The notes: generated by a model from the letters alone, not told the origin. Shown: positions 1 through 10,949, numbered from the stretch's first letter. The stretch is DNA of 64,000 nt from Hemibagrus wyckioides (GCF_019097595.1 NC_080713.1:9823699-9887698), one strand, 5' to 3'. Numbers and translations: made by a program.

Positions 1-910
1 ATAAATAAAATGCTGAAGATAATGGTAAGCCATTTGCATCCATTATGTCAATTTCAGATATATACAGCATATTAAAAGAAACACAAGATAAGCAAATCTA
101 TCCTAATATCCCTCATTATGGGAAATAATCAGATTATTAGGTCTATTTCTGGATATATATTTAATTAATTGGTAATTGAAATTACAAATTTAATATCAAA
201 GCTGAAATTCTCTTGAAAATAAAACCAGGATAATTTCGATTATTTCAAAGTTGGAACCAGAACTTCCAGAAAGAACATCTGGGTGAATATTTACACGAAT
301 TTAATAGGATTTACAAATATTTGGTTTGTCCATGTGCAATGACCTCACCTCCAGTTCTGCTGCCTCCTGACCAGAGGGAGCCCTCTCCTGAATACTGAAC
401 ATCCTCCAGGTCAACTGTGACTTCCTGGTAAAAGAACATTTAAACCATTTCCTTGCTGGAAGATCGGTGGAACATCGGTGCAAAGTATCGACAATTTATT
501 GTGTACCAAGCCATTCATTATTTCTTGTGGATTTCTATGTGTATGACATTGCTATGATTTCCTAGTTTATTATTGTTGTTTGGATTGTGTTTTTTGGATT
601 TGTTAGAATCTACCATATAAAACTAAGTAAATGGATTCTACACCTTCCACTCTGAGGGTTCCTTACACCATGTTTTGCAATGACAGCATACACTCGAGAA
701 CAAATTCAGACTCCACATGTTTGTGTAAAATGCTTCAATGGAAGGAATAAGACTCAAAAAAATCTGACCTATTGTACAAGAGGTTAACATGGACAATACA
801 AATATCATTTTCAATTTTATACAAATTTATATAGTGATCTAGAAATACTGACTATTCAAGATTCTGAACAATTTCCTGAAAGAAACTGCTATTTATTTTT
901 ATAAATCCTT
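1..910. other. AT-rich DNA, no gene seen
   Basis: I see no gene, splice-supported exon or familiar repeat here. The one open frame of note (301-483, minus) has no recognisable motif. Confidence 0.5.
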
Positions 911-911
911 T

Positions 912-944
<33 letters not shown>

Positions 945-955
945 GTCAATCAGTG
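912..955. repeat. (AATC)n microsatellite
   Basis: Perfect AATC units that change to AGTC-containing units near the right end. Confidence 0.95.
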
Positions 956-1242
956 TTTCAGGCTTCAGGCCTGACTGTATATTTAATAGTAAATGTTTAC
1001 TTTGTCATTATTTCAAAACAATAGATGTCCAGTTACTGCTCAATTTCAGTGAATATAATAAATGCACTTATACTACACCTATACTACAGTTGAGTATACC
1101 ATAAGTACTGTACTGTGCATACCAATACAATAAAAAACATTACAATAAAATATGCCAATCTTTATCATACACATTTAAATTTAAGTACATAACTTTGATA
1201 ATCAAAAATACATGTGCATTTGTAACAGACAAAACACTGATT

Positions 1243-1268
1243 CACACACACACACACACACACACACA
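1243..1268. repeat. (CA)n microsatellite
   Basis: Uninterrupted CA dinucleotides. Confidence 0.95.
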
Positions 1269-1680
1269 TTGCAGTTTCAAGAACCCATATTTTATAAAAG
1301 CTTTGAATCCAATTATTAAAGCAACTCTTCCACTTGCAATAAATTAAAAAATGTTTTGAGAACTAATTTGCAGTTATTACACCCCAGATATAATTTACTT
1401 TAGTTCTTTATTTCACCTGCCTGATTGTGTCTGTCTTGAGTACAATATAATTTTAAAAATGTACTTTATTAGTACTTCTAAAATTGCCAACATTTTTAGA
1501 ACTTTTCCAACATGTTTAAAACATGTTCATGCACTGGAATTGCCTGAACAATTAGTCACACGTGTTCACATATGATAGTCTCTAAAGTTTACAGGAATCT
1601 GGGGTTACAAGATACATGCTCACTGGAGATTTGAAGATTGGAAAAAGCCCAATAAATAATTTTCTTTAACTGTGCATATT

Positions 1681-1860
1681 TTGGCGAAAGTCTAAGAAGG
1701 GAGCAAGACGCTGTGTTAGACTATGTGAATGCCTCAGCGAGAGAGGTGTCTGAAAATGGTGTGAAAACAATTTCATTGGCCTACACTGGGTCAGGTGACA
1801 TAGTGGCTTACATAAGCAAGACAATAAAAGAGCATCTATGTTACAAAATCAGAAGATTGT
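1681..1860 (+). mobile_element. DIRS-type terminal repeat fragment
   Basis: The stretch resembles the leader at 40604 and 46820: a GGGAGCAAGACGCTGTG-like start, a GGTGTCTGAAAA-like segment, then GGGTCAGGTGACA and a run ending in ACAATAAAAGAGCATCT. In fish this sequence type flanks DIRS-like tyrosine-recombinase retroelements, and in this window two of its relatives sit next to RT/RNase H remnants. No coding sequence follows, so it is a solo or truncated terminal repeat. Family assignment rests on recognition by eye. Confidence 0.5.
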
Positions 1861-1993
1861 AATTGTCTCTGTGTGTGTAATATTAACAGGGCTATTGTTG
1901 TTGGTCCCAGATGGAACAGTCTATAAACAAATAAACATCCAGTAAACAGCAGTTATTTGGCAAAAATGTCTTGTTGATTAGTAAAAACAAAGA

Positions 1994-2160
1994 GCAATGG
2001 CCAGAATGGCATTGTTTAAGGCAAGAGGAAGGTTACGAAAACTCATATAACCACTCTTTACAACCATGGTGTGCACATAAGCATCTCAACACATAACTTG
2101 TTGAACCTTGAGACAGATGGGCTGCAACAGAAGAAGACCATATCAGGTTCCACTCTTAAA
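1994..2160 (+). mobile_element. Tc1-like transposon fragment (helix-turn-helix region)
   Basis: The segment reads like the part of a fish Tc1-like transposase gene between the DNA-binding region and the first catalytic residue. Landmarks are TGGCCAGAATGG, ATAACCACTCTTTACAACCA and a run ending ...GATGGGCTGCAACAGAAGAAG. Frame is disrupted, and neither terminal repeat is present. It belongs to a family not otherwise represented here. Confidence 0.55.
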
Positions 2161-3050
2161 ATTGTTGTGAGACTGAACAAATGATTGGTGACTTTAGAAG
2201 GCCTTAAGTCGCTCATACCCCTATACACATTGGCAGTACAACAAGATATAGAAGGGAGAATTTTAAACTGTGGAAGACAGTAGGTCACCAGAAATGGACT
2301 TAAGGAATTCTGTCTTAGAACACCTTCCGTAAGATTACCATAAAGGGTTGTCATTCTGCTGCTGACTGTTCCCCTAAAGCATTAGTTCATTTCTTGTGTT
2401 GTAAAATAGAGTCTGCTATTGTCAGAGTGCTTTCAGCAGGCTTCTCACTGTTGTACCTTACTGAGTGTGGCATACTTGCCAATTGGACAAGGACTGGTAA
2501 CCCCATGGGTTAGCCTTAGCATTAACCTTGATTTTGCAACTACGTATATTGCCAGGTTGTCACCTATTTACCTCAATGTAAAAGCTCTAATGCCAGATTT
2601 ACAGGGTCACTGCTTCTGCCTAGGCCATGCAGAATTTCTACTGAACATCTACTGGATCTCTGCACAATAGTTAGGTTTAGTGTCTGGATGTACACTTTTA
2701 ATGCTAATTTTCTGTCAGAGACAGTACTAGACCATAGTTTTTTTTAAATATTTTTTTTCCAAATAAAATAATTACAATTTGGGAAGAATATTTAAGTATC
2801 GTACTGTACACTCAAAACAAGATCAGTTAGGCTGTAATATACAAATGTTATATTAATTGTCACTGTTTGATGGAGGTTTTTGGGAAGATAGCAAAAATCC
2901 AGATGCAGCAATCATCTCACTTTGGAGCATGTATTCAAATATGCAAAATAAAATAATGGATTAATTTCTATTGTTAGAGTGTTTAAATAAATTGCCACAT
3001 TTACCAAAGCCAATGTTCAGATTCAGATAAAAAGCTTATCCATTTATATC
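2161..3050. other. No gene seen
   Basis: AT-rich sequence. Two short open frames (2058-2354 minus, overlapping the Tc1 scrap, and 2419-2670 plus) carry no motif I recognise and have no splice context. Confidence 0.45.
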
Positions 3051-3054
3051 ATGA

Positions 3055-3400
3055 TGTTTCTTCCTCCTGCTGTCTAACACAACGTGATGCTAATTATTAT
3101 TCACACTTTAATGGACTTGGCCGGCTGTGCCCAGAGGTCAATAATCCAGGGGTAACAGAAACCTGAAGGAATTGACCTACTGAGGCACTAATCATGGTGC
3201 ACACATATCACACACACACACACTCACCACACACACACACACATGCAGTTCTCTCCACAGGAGCAGCAATAATTAGCCCAAAAGGAGGCTGCTGCTAATT
3301 AGCATGAATTATCCGTCTGGGTCCAAGATCCATATTGTGTGAGCTCATCAGATCTGAGAGGTTACGTTTGTAATCAGTGTTTCGGTTTGATTGTGCCACT
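3055..3400. promoter_or_regulatory. Candidate conserved non-coding block with TAATTAGC motifs
   Basis: This non-coding segment is less AT-rich than its surroundings and holds clustered homeodomain-type cores: TAATTATTATT near 3091, AATAATTAGCCC near 3269, and GCTAATTAGCATGAATTAT around 3295-3313. The (CA)n tract at 3209-3243 interrupts it. Such clusters are common in developmental enhancers, but they also arise by chance in AT-rich DNA. Only alignment to other fish genomes could decide. Confidence 0.25.
3209..3243. repeat. (CA)n microsatellite, interrupted
   Basis: CA units broken by CTCACC in the middle. Confidence 0.95.
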
Positions 3401-3783
3401 TTAGGTGAACTGACGTAAATTGTGTTTCAGAGCTTTGTGAATGTTTAACTGATTTATCAGATTTTATTCTTCAAGACAGGATATGTTAACAGGTTTCATA
3501 GACTTTGTGTCTTGAGGAAAAACACTGCAAAAGAATTTGATATTATGCTTTGTGATTTGTTACCTGTGGAAAAAATGAAAATCAAAGAAAATATGTTGAA
3601 TTGCACAGTCAAGTGATGCACCATTAGTGGCTAATTAAATATTTAGAAGTGTACCTCACTACCTCATAGACGATCGATATACACTACTCACAAAAAGTTA
3701 AGGATATTTGGCTTTTGGGTGAAATTTATGTAAAATGTAAAAAGTTCACGCTACAGTGATATTATATCATGAAAGTAGGGCAT

Positions 3784-4062
3784 TTAAGTAGAAGCATGCA
3801 ATAGTGATTTCCTCATCTCAAACAATTTATGGAAACAAAAGCCAACAACAGTGGTGGGTATACCACAACAAAAAATGTCAATGTCTCCCTTTGTCATGTG
3901 CCTTTGACCATCAATTACAGCTTGACAACGATGTCTCATGCTGTTCACGAGTCGACTTATTGTCTGCTGAGGCATGGCATTCCACTCTTCTTCAAGGGCG
4001 GCCCTCAGGTCATTGAGGTTCTGGGGTGCAGGGTTACGAGCCTCTACCTGGCGACTCAGCTG
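3784..4062 (-). pseudogene. Tc1-like transposase, C-terminal end (family T2)
   Basis: Minus-strand translation gives DQLSRQVEARNPAPQNL, then LRAALEEEWNAMPQQ and SRLVNSMRHRCQAVIDG, the standard C-terminal tail of a Tc1-type DD34E transposase after the catalytic Glu. The Trp codon expected just before DQLSRQ is replaced, because LINE sequence starts there. The rest of the protein lies at 5587-5805. This is a fragment with no coding capacity. Confidence 0.85.
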
Positions 4063-5586
4063 ATCCCTCTGATTACAGAGTAACGGTGGATGGTCTTTCG
4101 GTTTCATCTTGTCCAGCAGTAAAAGATCTTGGTGTGATTATTGACTCTGGTCTTTCGTTTGAAGCTCATGTAGATAATATCACTCGGGTAGCCTTCTTCC
4201 ATCTCAGAAATATTGCTAAGATAACAAATATGATGTCACTTCATGATGCAGAGAAACTAGTTCATGCTTTTGTTACCTCTAGGTTGGATTATTGTAATGC
4301 CTTACTGTCTGGATGTTCTAGTAGGAGCATAAACAAGCTCCAGTTAGTCCAGAATGCAGCAGCTAGAGTCCTAACTAGAACCAGAAGATATGAACACATC
4401 ACTCCTATTTTAGCCACACTACATTGGCTCCCAGTCAAATTTCGCATTGATTATAAAATACTGTTACTAAACTATAAAGCACTAAATGGTCTCGCACCGC
4501 AGTACTTGAGCGATCTTTTAGTCTTTTATGATCCGCCATGCCTACTCCGATCAAAGGGTGCTGAAGGCTACAGCAGGGGGCAGAGCTTTCTCTTTCAAAG
4601 CCCCAAAGTTATGGAACAGCCTTCCAATTAGTGTTCGGGATTCAGACACAGTCTCAATGTTTAAGTCTAGGCTGAAGACACATTTGTTTAGTCAAGCTTT
4701 TAATATATAGTTCTTAGGTAAAGGAACAGATCTGGAAGGTTCATGGGCATAGAGTGTTTGGTGTACTGGAATGTTTGGATGCTGTTGCCTTACTACTCTC
4801 GCAAGTTGCTTAGGTTTGCTGACTGTGAAGTGGTTGGACGCTTTATGTCCCGGGAAGCCTTCATGTCTGTCACCTTCTGGCTCTCCCTTTCAGTTATGCT
4901 GTCATAGCTAGTCTTGCCGGAGTCCCTGCCTGCACTTTATACATAATCTACATTGTCTTTAAACATCACACGATCAGAATAATACTTAATATCTTTCTCT
5001 TTCTCTCTCTGTCTTTCTCTGTCGAGCTATATAGCCCACTCCTGAGCTCCCAGTGTTTGCCAGTTCCAGTATGACCACTGCCCTACCCCTGGTCGGAGTC
5101 TCGTCGCTTGGTGGTGCCCACTGATGCTGTGGATGTATCTGTGTGGACCAGGAGACAGCCATGGACAGAGCCTTTCACACAGTCACAGATCTGCCATTTC
5201 ATCTGTCAGCTTGTGACAGCAAAGAATTAGTGTCTATAATGACCTTAGAAACTACAGTGACCTAATTGTTCCTCATGGGCCATTGATTGCTGTTGTAGAA
5301 AGGATATTAATCAGCTAGAGTTATGTTATTTACTGTTTAGTGTCACCCAAATGAGGATGGGTTCCCTTCTGAGCCTGGTTCCTCTCAAGGTTTCTTGCTT
5401 ATTCCATCCCAGGGAGTTTTTCCTTGCCACTGTTGGATAGGGATAAAATAGTTTAAATTTAATGATTTATACTTATTTCTAGTTATTTAGTTATTTTTAT
5501 TTTTTATTTTCATTTTTCCCCTCCCCTTTCTCTGTTCAATGTTCATTGTAAAAGGCACTATACAAAATAAATTGAATTGAATTGAA
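4063..5586 (+). mobile_element. L2-type LINE 3' end inserted in the Tc1 element
   Basis: Translation from about 4078 gives VTVDGLSVSS, then LGVIIDSGLSFEAHV, FVTSRLDYCNALLSG, LQLVQNAAARVLT and LHWLPVKFRIDYKILLL, the region downstream of the RT active site in L2-type LINEs. A frameshift near 4550 moves the end of the protein (APKLWNSLPISVRDSD, FKSRLKTHLFSQAF) to another frame. A long 3' UTR follows, with the familiar GGGTTCCCTTCTGAGCCTGG and GGAGTTTTTCCTTGCCAC segments, and a TTGAATTGAATTGAATTG tail at about 5571-5588. It is 5'-truncated, as most LINE copies are. About ten bases of the Tc1 host appear lost at the junction, and I see no clear target-site duplication. Confidence 0.88.
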
Positions 5587-5805
5587 TTCTATGGGATTCA
5601 GGTCTGGAGAAAGTGCAGGCCACTCCATTTGAGGTACCCCAGCCTCCAGCAGCCGTTCCCTAATGATGCGACCTCGATGAGCTGGAGCATTGTCGTCCAT
5701 GAAGATGAAATTAGGCCTGTGTTGTTCATGCAGGGGCACAATGACTGGATTAATGATGTTATTCAAGTAGTATTGGCTTGTCACTTTACCATTCACAAGA
5801 TGTAG
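5587..5805 (-). pseudogene. Tc1-like transposase, middle part (family T2)
   Basis: Minus-strand translation gives LHLVNGKVTSQYYLNNI, then FIFMDDNAPAHRGR and [12 protein letters not shown]. These hold the second catalytic Asp (in DDNAPAH) and the catalytic Glu (in LNPIE), with 34 residues between them by my count, the Tc1 DD34E signature. The first Asp is outside the fragment. The C-terminal part is displaced to 3784-4062 by the LINE insertion. Confidence 0.88.
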
Positions 5806-6289
5806 ACCATCTCCACCAGGTGGGCCCCGAGGGCTAGGCTTTTCAGGGATGCCTCTTTAGGGCCATTTCCACTGTTGCTTCCTTTAGGCCAAGTCTTCTT
5901 GCTCACCCTCACAAAGTGCATGGAGGCTGCTCTGGCATCATTGCTCCCCTTGGAAGTGATAGCCAGGCATGGGATGCTGTGCTTGCCCACATAAGGTCCC
6001 TAGGCCTCAACCCAGTGAAGTGTGTGCTTTCTCCTTCTCTGAGAACCACCTTCTTGGAGTTTGGGATTCAGTCATGATGCGGGCACATTTGTGTCCCACT
6101 AGGGAGGATTCCATCCTTTCTGCCATAAAGGACATCTGACTAGCCTATCTGCCGCTGAGGCTTAGAGGGTGCGTGGCTCATGACTGTAGTGGCCAAAGCT
6201 ATTCCTTTGGGTCCTGCTACAAATGAGACTACAATAACAATTGAATTGAATTGTTTCAACTCTGACACCCTTTTCAAGGTCACTAGGGT

Positions 6290-6500
6290 TACATGTTACA
6301 AGCTTCATACCCTTCTTATATGAAGAGACCCCTGTTACTCACCTTGGATCCCACACTTAGGATATGTCGCTGTCGCAAGATTATTTTGATGGATGCCTAT
6401 CTATTGGGTTGGGGAGAGGTCTTAGATGGCCATCCTGCCCATGGCTTAAGGGAGGGCTCCTGTCTCTTGTGGCACACATTTCCTGAAGATAGATTCTAGT
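6290..6500 (+). pseudogene. DIRS RNase H remnant
   Basis: The frame reads TLDPTLRICRC, then ILMDAYLLGWGEVLDGHPAHGL. The DAYLLGWGEVLDGHPAHGL block corresponds to the DASLTGWGAV...GHPA-type RNase H motif I associate with DIRS elements. Preceding sequence in other frames reads WPKLFLWV, matching the RT-RNase H linker also seen on the minus strand near 18349-18377. It is a non-functional fragment. Confidence 0.65.
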
Positions 6501-6819
6501 TGTTTCTAGTGCTGAAATACTTCCTCTCAAAGCTCAGGGACTACCTTTGTTGTTCCCCATATCAATAATTATGGTAGTTGATGTTTGTGCCCTCTGTTCC
6601 ATTTGGTGAACCAGATCTTGTCTTGAGCAGAGACCAGATCTCTCCCTCAGAGTGATTTACTCTCCAGGGTGCATGATTATGAAGCAGGCTTCCTGTTGAA
6701 CCAGAGGCTGTAGCCTGGGGAATGGCAGGTGGTGGAACACATATGGCAATTTTTGGCTGGGTGAAAGTGGCTCTGTTCATTTCTGAGGAGTTGACCCACT
6801 GTCTCCCAGCCCTACGAGG

Positions 6820-6995
6820 TGCATGATGTGGTTCAGCCTCTAGGGATTAGGGCTCATTCAACTAGGTTGTCTCCTTGTCTAGCACTCTTGTTAGGAGTGT
6901 TTTCATCCAGAATATTTGTGCCATAGCAGGTGGTCCTCTCCTCACATGCTTATCAGGTTTAATAACCTGGACCTGGACCCCACTCCTGAGTCCCA
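6820..6995 (+). pseudogene. DIRS tyrosine recombinase C-terminal remnant
   Basis: The codons at 6849-6866 spell RAHSTR, the His-x-x-Arg box of tyrosine recombinases as found in DIRS elements. In shifted frames the following sequence reads SSRIFVP, SSPHMLIRFNNLDLDPTP and SQVHEAAG, the usual stretch leading to the C-terminus. Several stops and at least two frameshifts are present. The N-terminal catalytic Arg region is missing. Confidence 0.6.
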
Positions 6996-7025
6996 GGTCC
7001 ATGAGGCAGCAGGTAAACTACAACA

Positions 7026-7310
7026 GGTTACATATGTAACCCAGTTCCCTGAAAAGAGAATGAGATGTTGCATTGCTAGCCACACCCTGGATGTCCACTC
7101 ATGCCTCCTTCAGACAAGTAGAAGCTGGAGTATTGTGATGTAGCTGCTCTTGCTGACGTGCTCCACTTTGTCACATGACCTACGCAAGCTGATAAAGTGG
7201 CATAATTTCACATTGAGCTTCGGACACAACTTCCTTGAAGAAGCATTCCAATAGCATAAGCCATGACACAGCATCTTGTACCCTTCTCAGGGAATTGGGT
7301 TACATATATA
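7026..7310. repeat. DIRS-type inverted terminal repeats
   Basis: The left arm at 7026-7072 (GGTTACATATGTAACC, CAGTTCCCTGAAAAGAGAA, TGAGATGTTGC) is an imperfect inverted match to the right arm at 7265-7310 (GCATCTTGTACCC, TTCTCAGGGAATTGGG, TTACATATATATACC). About 190 bp lies between. A related pair with a shorter spacer is at 17980-18150. Confidence 0.6.
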
Positions 7311-7484
7311 TACCTGGTGTATTTTACCCCAAACAAATTAAGCATATGGGCAGCAAACAACACCCATCCAACTAAAAGGTTTATCACTCTAATATGCATC
7401 TGAAAACCCTGTGAACACAATTTAGCAACAGCCAAATCTATTATCACAACATTTCCATCTGCAACTATCAAAGTTTTTTTTCCA

Positions 7485-7745
7485 TCTCCTCTAAGGCAAA
7501 AACTTTAGAAAACATTCTTCAATGCAACCCTCTTGTGAAACCTTTCACAAAATTGAGCTGATCAGTATGTGCCATAACAGGGTAGACTCAACACTAACTA
7601 GACTCAACACTGACTACATATTTTATGGTTTCAGGATATGACAGGAAACAGGATATGACATGAACCTTCTGCCCCATAAGCTAAATGGATTCTTGAGGAA
7701 GGTAAGAAGGCGGTCATTTACAATGAACACTGAATACATTGTTTT
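7485..7745. repeat. Unclassified dispersed repeat, copy 1
   Basis: This stretch is similar by eye to 58805-59075: TTTAGAAAACATTCTTCAAT against TTTAGGAAACATTCCTCAAT, then CTGATCAGT...GTGCCATA against CTGATTAGTGAGTGCCATA, GGGTAGACTCAA against GGATAGACTCAA, and GTAAGAAGGCGGTC against GTGAGAAGGATGTC. No coding capacity or terminal repeat is evident. Confidence 0.5.
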
Positions 7746-8330
7746 TTTTATCCCAAAACATTACATTTGGAAGCTCTTTTCACACAAAATCTATTCTCTG
7801 GTCACACACTCCATTTTCACGTTCACATCTAAATCTTGTGTGAAGGTGGTTTAAATAAGGCTGGCCTGTGGTACTCATATATATTAACTCCTATATGAAT
7901 AATTGATATATTTATCTAGTATTTATCCAGCATTTGTTAATGTGGTAAAATTCTCAACAATTAATTTTCAGCTATTATTTAATCAGTAGCAGTAGGTGTG
8001 TCAGCAGTGGCAGTTTAGCCACATTTGCCTGGAGCTCATGGATGCAGCAGAAAAGAATACAGTGCCTGTATATATATTAAGAATTACAGTAAATTATTGA
8101 TCACAACATTATGATCCCATGTCATATTGAAGCATTAGACTTTAGATACATAATAAAATAGATACAGGCAAATATTGGCTCTGGGTCTCTATTAGCAATT
8201 TATTACAACTTGGTTGTTTGCCAACAATTGGTATAGCAACTAATGCAGCTGAACAGAATGCTGCATGTTAACCTGGAACATATTTCAAGTATTATAGTAC
8301 ATTATTAATAGTTGTAGTAACCCTATAGCA

Positions 8331-9180
8331 GAAATGCTGAAAAACGTGAGGGGAGCCAGGTATGCCGTGGGAGCCAGGCACACCAAGTTGAAGTGTAGTG
8401 ACAGCAAAGCCCATACCACCACCCACACACAGCCTAATCATGCTCTATCATGCATGACTACCACCAGGGTGCTGAAAGGACTGTGCCACTTCAGCATCCC
8501 TGCTGTAGAAAGCAGGAGAGCTCATGACTGCAAGGCAGAGTGGCTGAAGCACTCAAGGCCAACAGACAATCAGAGAGGCAGCAAAGACTCCTCACCCCAA
8601 ACAAGAAGCAGAGAGCGTATCATGGGACACAGCACACACACTGAGGTAAGACATTTGTTTCAGCAGTGACCTGATGTATGCTTACATCCGGTTTCCAGGA
8701 CCTGCTGAAAATAGTGAGAATGATGCACCCCACACCAGCATGCCTGACCTCTTTTCACCAAAATGTTAAATAAAATACCACTTCCTTGGCTTTCTATGCA
8801 TTTGTGTTCAGCCTATTTCAAGAAGGAGTCAGCATTGTGGTGGAGAATGTGGTCATGAACACAGACCCACCCCACAATCTAGATATTGACCCTATCCTCA
8901 AGCATGTTTCAGAAGCAAGCCTCATACAGCAGGCGGTGACCCAAGAGCTTGCCTAGACCCAGGAGCTCAACTAGAAACTCTCTCTCACAGGTCCCCTTAT
9001 GCCCAGCTGGCCCAGCCCATGATTCTGTCCTGAACCACTGGTGGAGATGTTGTCTTGTGTATCCAAGGTGATGTCTGTGAGGTTTGATAAGAGGCCATGG
9101 CTAAGGGGAACCAGGTGCATTCTTTTGAGCCAGGTGAACCAAGGCGCACCAAGTTGAAGGTCAATGTAGAACTAGACTAG
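8331..9180 (+). other. Unassigned segment upstream of Gypsy integrase
   Basis: An open frame at 8334-8669 has no motif I recognise. A phrase GAGCCAGG...CACCAAGTTGAAG occurs at about 8356-8395 and again at about 9128-9166, so the segment contains a loose internal repeat. Around 8840-9000 a stop-interrupted frame reads VVENVVMNTDPPHNLDIDP. It may be more of the Gypsy element that follows, but I cannot show this. Confidence 0.3.
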
Positions 9181-9785
9181 AGACTTCTTGACTTATATTT
9201 CCTGGTTTGTGGAGGGTTGCTGTACCATCACACATAGTAGCAGGGCCAACCATGTAACCTCCTTGTCATCCCCCACTACAAGACCTGACTGCTGATGCAC
9301 CAGGCCAACGCTTACCTACTTGGAAGCCAGCTTGGGGCAAGCAATACTCTGAAGAGGCTGCTCACAGATTCTTTTGGCCCAGCATAGATTCACCTTCTGC
9401 CAGCAGTGTCCCCAGTGTCATCGAACCATGCCAAGGAAGCTGGCACTCATGCCCCTCATCCTGTTCATCATTGGCATCCCATTCAAAAGGATCGGCATAA
9501 ATCTTGTTGGACTGCTGCTGAAGTCATCCTGGGGTCAGGAGTACATCCTGGTGATTGACAGCTAGAGCACGAAGTACCCCAAGGCAATCCCACTTTGTAA
9601 AGCCACCTCCCACAACATTGCATGGAAGCTAGTCACTCTTCAGCTGCATGGGAAACCGGAAGGACATCCTGACCAATCAAGGAGTGCCATTTGTTTCCTG
9701 TCTCATGGTTGATCTGCGTCAGCTGTTGCAGATGAAACACCTGAGAATGTCCATCTACCACCCTCAGACAGACAAAATTTGTTTT
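9181..9785 (+). pseudogene. Ty3/Gypsy integrase remnant
   Basis: In order, the frames read FLVCGGLLYHHT (the segment before the integrase zinc finger), LLMHQANAYLLGSQLGA (the HHCC His region), FCQQCPQCHRT (the Cys pair, in the open frame from 9374), PFKRIGINLVGLLLKS (start of the catalytic core), GQEYILVIDS, KYPKAIPLCKATS, then YHPQTD near 9760. This is the conserved path through a Gypsy integrase up to the second catalytic block. A TAG follows ILVIDS and two frameshifts follow. Sequence after YHPQTD is unrelated, so the element is truncated at about 9785. Confidence 0.85.
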
Positions 9786-10420
9786 CAGAGCAGCTTTTTC
9801 TTGTATGATTACTGATGCTTCTCTAATGTTAAATTAGCATTATGTTACAACCAAATTAATAGTACAATTTTCTGTATCAAATAAGCATTTCACAATTCGG
9901 CTTTGGCAGACCAATACCCTTTTTTGCCCACTTTTCTGTATACATTAAAGTATGTTCTCAGATATAAAATGAGTTTTTTTTTAAGATCATGGTGATGGAT
10001 GAAGGTTTTCAACATAGATTTTGCAACACATCAGCTTTTCATAAATTCACATAAATAAATGTTTTTTTGATGTCTGGGGGCTCTCACCATCACATAGTCT
10101 GCATATTTTATGAATAAATTGTTTCCAGTTTAATCAAATAGGTACACATGTAATAGCAGGAGGACACACCAATATATCACTCATGCAAATCAGTGTGTGA
10201 GGTTGGGAGGTCCTAAATTATTTCAAGATCACTTGCAGCATCAAGGGAGATGTCAGTCTGTAAGGACACAATTGAAAGACTGCTTTTAAGGAGCACAACA
10301 TAATATGGGATACATTAAAATAGCTAGGCTTTTATAAGTAATTTAACTTTAACATTCAGATTTAATATCATGAGATTCAGTGGTGCAGAAATAAGGTCTA
10401 GTTTTAGCATTCTGGTGATT
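9786..10420. other. No gene seen
   Basis: AT-rich sequence with no feature I can name. Confidence 0.45.
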
Positions 10421-10422
10421 GC

Positions 10423-10949
10423 ATGGCACTAGGATGCACTATGGGAAGAAGACAAGCTGGTGGAGGCAATGTCAATGTTCTGCTGGGAATCCTTAGGTCC
10501 TGCCATCAACGTAGATGTTACTTTGAGATGTACCACCTAGGTAAGCTCTGTTGCAGCCCATGTACACTCTTTCATGGAAACGGTGTTCCCTGATGGTTGT
10601 GGCCTCTTTCAGAAGGATAATGTGCCGTGCCACAAAGCAAAAATGGCTCAGGAATGGTTTGATGAGCACAACAATGAGTTGTTGACTTGGCCTCCAAATT
10701 TCCCAGATCTCAGTCCAATCGAGCATCTGTGGGATGTGCTGAACAAACAAGTTCAATCTATGGAGGCCCAACCTCACAACTTACAGGACTTAAAGGATCT
10801 GCTGATAACATTTTCATGTCAGATACCACTGCACACCTTCAGCGATCTAGTGGAGTCCATGCTTCATCAGGTCAGGGCTGTTTTGGCAGCAAAAGAGGGG
10901 CCAACACAATATTAGGCAGGTGGTCATAATGTTATAGCTGATCAGTGTA
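10423..10949 (+). mobile_element. Tc1-like element, 3' half (family T4)
   Basis: It starts at the block around GGCACTAGGATGCACTATG and runs to the terminal repeat GGTCATAATGTTATAGCTG followed by ATCAGTGTA. The end is the diagnostic 3' terminus of family T4, which recurs at 27251, 38957, 39905 and 58141. The 5' half is absent. Confidence 0.85.
10574..10915 (+). pseudogene. Tc1-like transposase C-terminal third (family T4)
   Basis: The 113-codon open frame reads METVFPDGCGLFQKDNVPCH with the second catalytic Asp in QKDN, then WPPNFPDLSPIEHLWDVL with the catalytic Glu. I count 34 residues between them, so DD34E. The usual C-terminal tail follows and ends GPTQY. The N-terminal HTH domains and first Asp are missing, so this cannot be an active enzyme. 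The ATG is internal to the original protein. Confidence 0.88.

Larger units (their letters stand above)
3682..5805 (-). mobile_element. Tc1-like element (family T2), split by a LINE
   Basis: The left end begins CACTACTCACAAAAAG followed by TTAAGGATATTTGG, the terminal repeat of a Tc1-like family preceded by TA at 3680-3681. The same sequence type opens the copy at 25522. Reading the minus strand, transposase sequence runs from about 5805 to 5587 and resumes at about 4062 down to 3784. Between these lies a 1.5 kb LINE 3' end in the opposite orientation. The 5' half of the element (DNA-binding region and first catalytic Asp) is missing; the break at about 5805 abuts DIRS sequence. Confidence 0.85.
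5815..7310 (+). mobile_element. DIRS-type tyrosine-recombinase retroelement remnant
   Basis: The order of decayed domains matches a DIRS-like element: end of the reverse transcriptase (5830-6230), RNase H (6290-6500) and the C-terminal end of a tyrosine recombinase (about 6830-6990). A terminal repeat follows from 7026 (GGTTACATATGTAACCCAG) with an inverted counterpart ending at about 7308 (GGGTTACATATATATACC). Stops and frameshifts are frequent. Much of the recombinase and the whole front half are absent. The left border meets the truncated Tc1 at about 5805-5815. Confidence 0.7.

Noticed and set aside
8334..8669. 111-codon frame as a host gene
   Set aside because: No recognisable domain, no splice context, and it lies just upstream of a Gypsy remnant that may include it.
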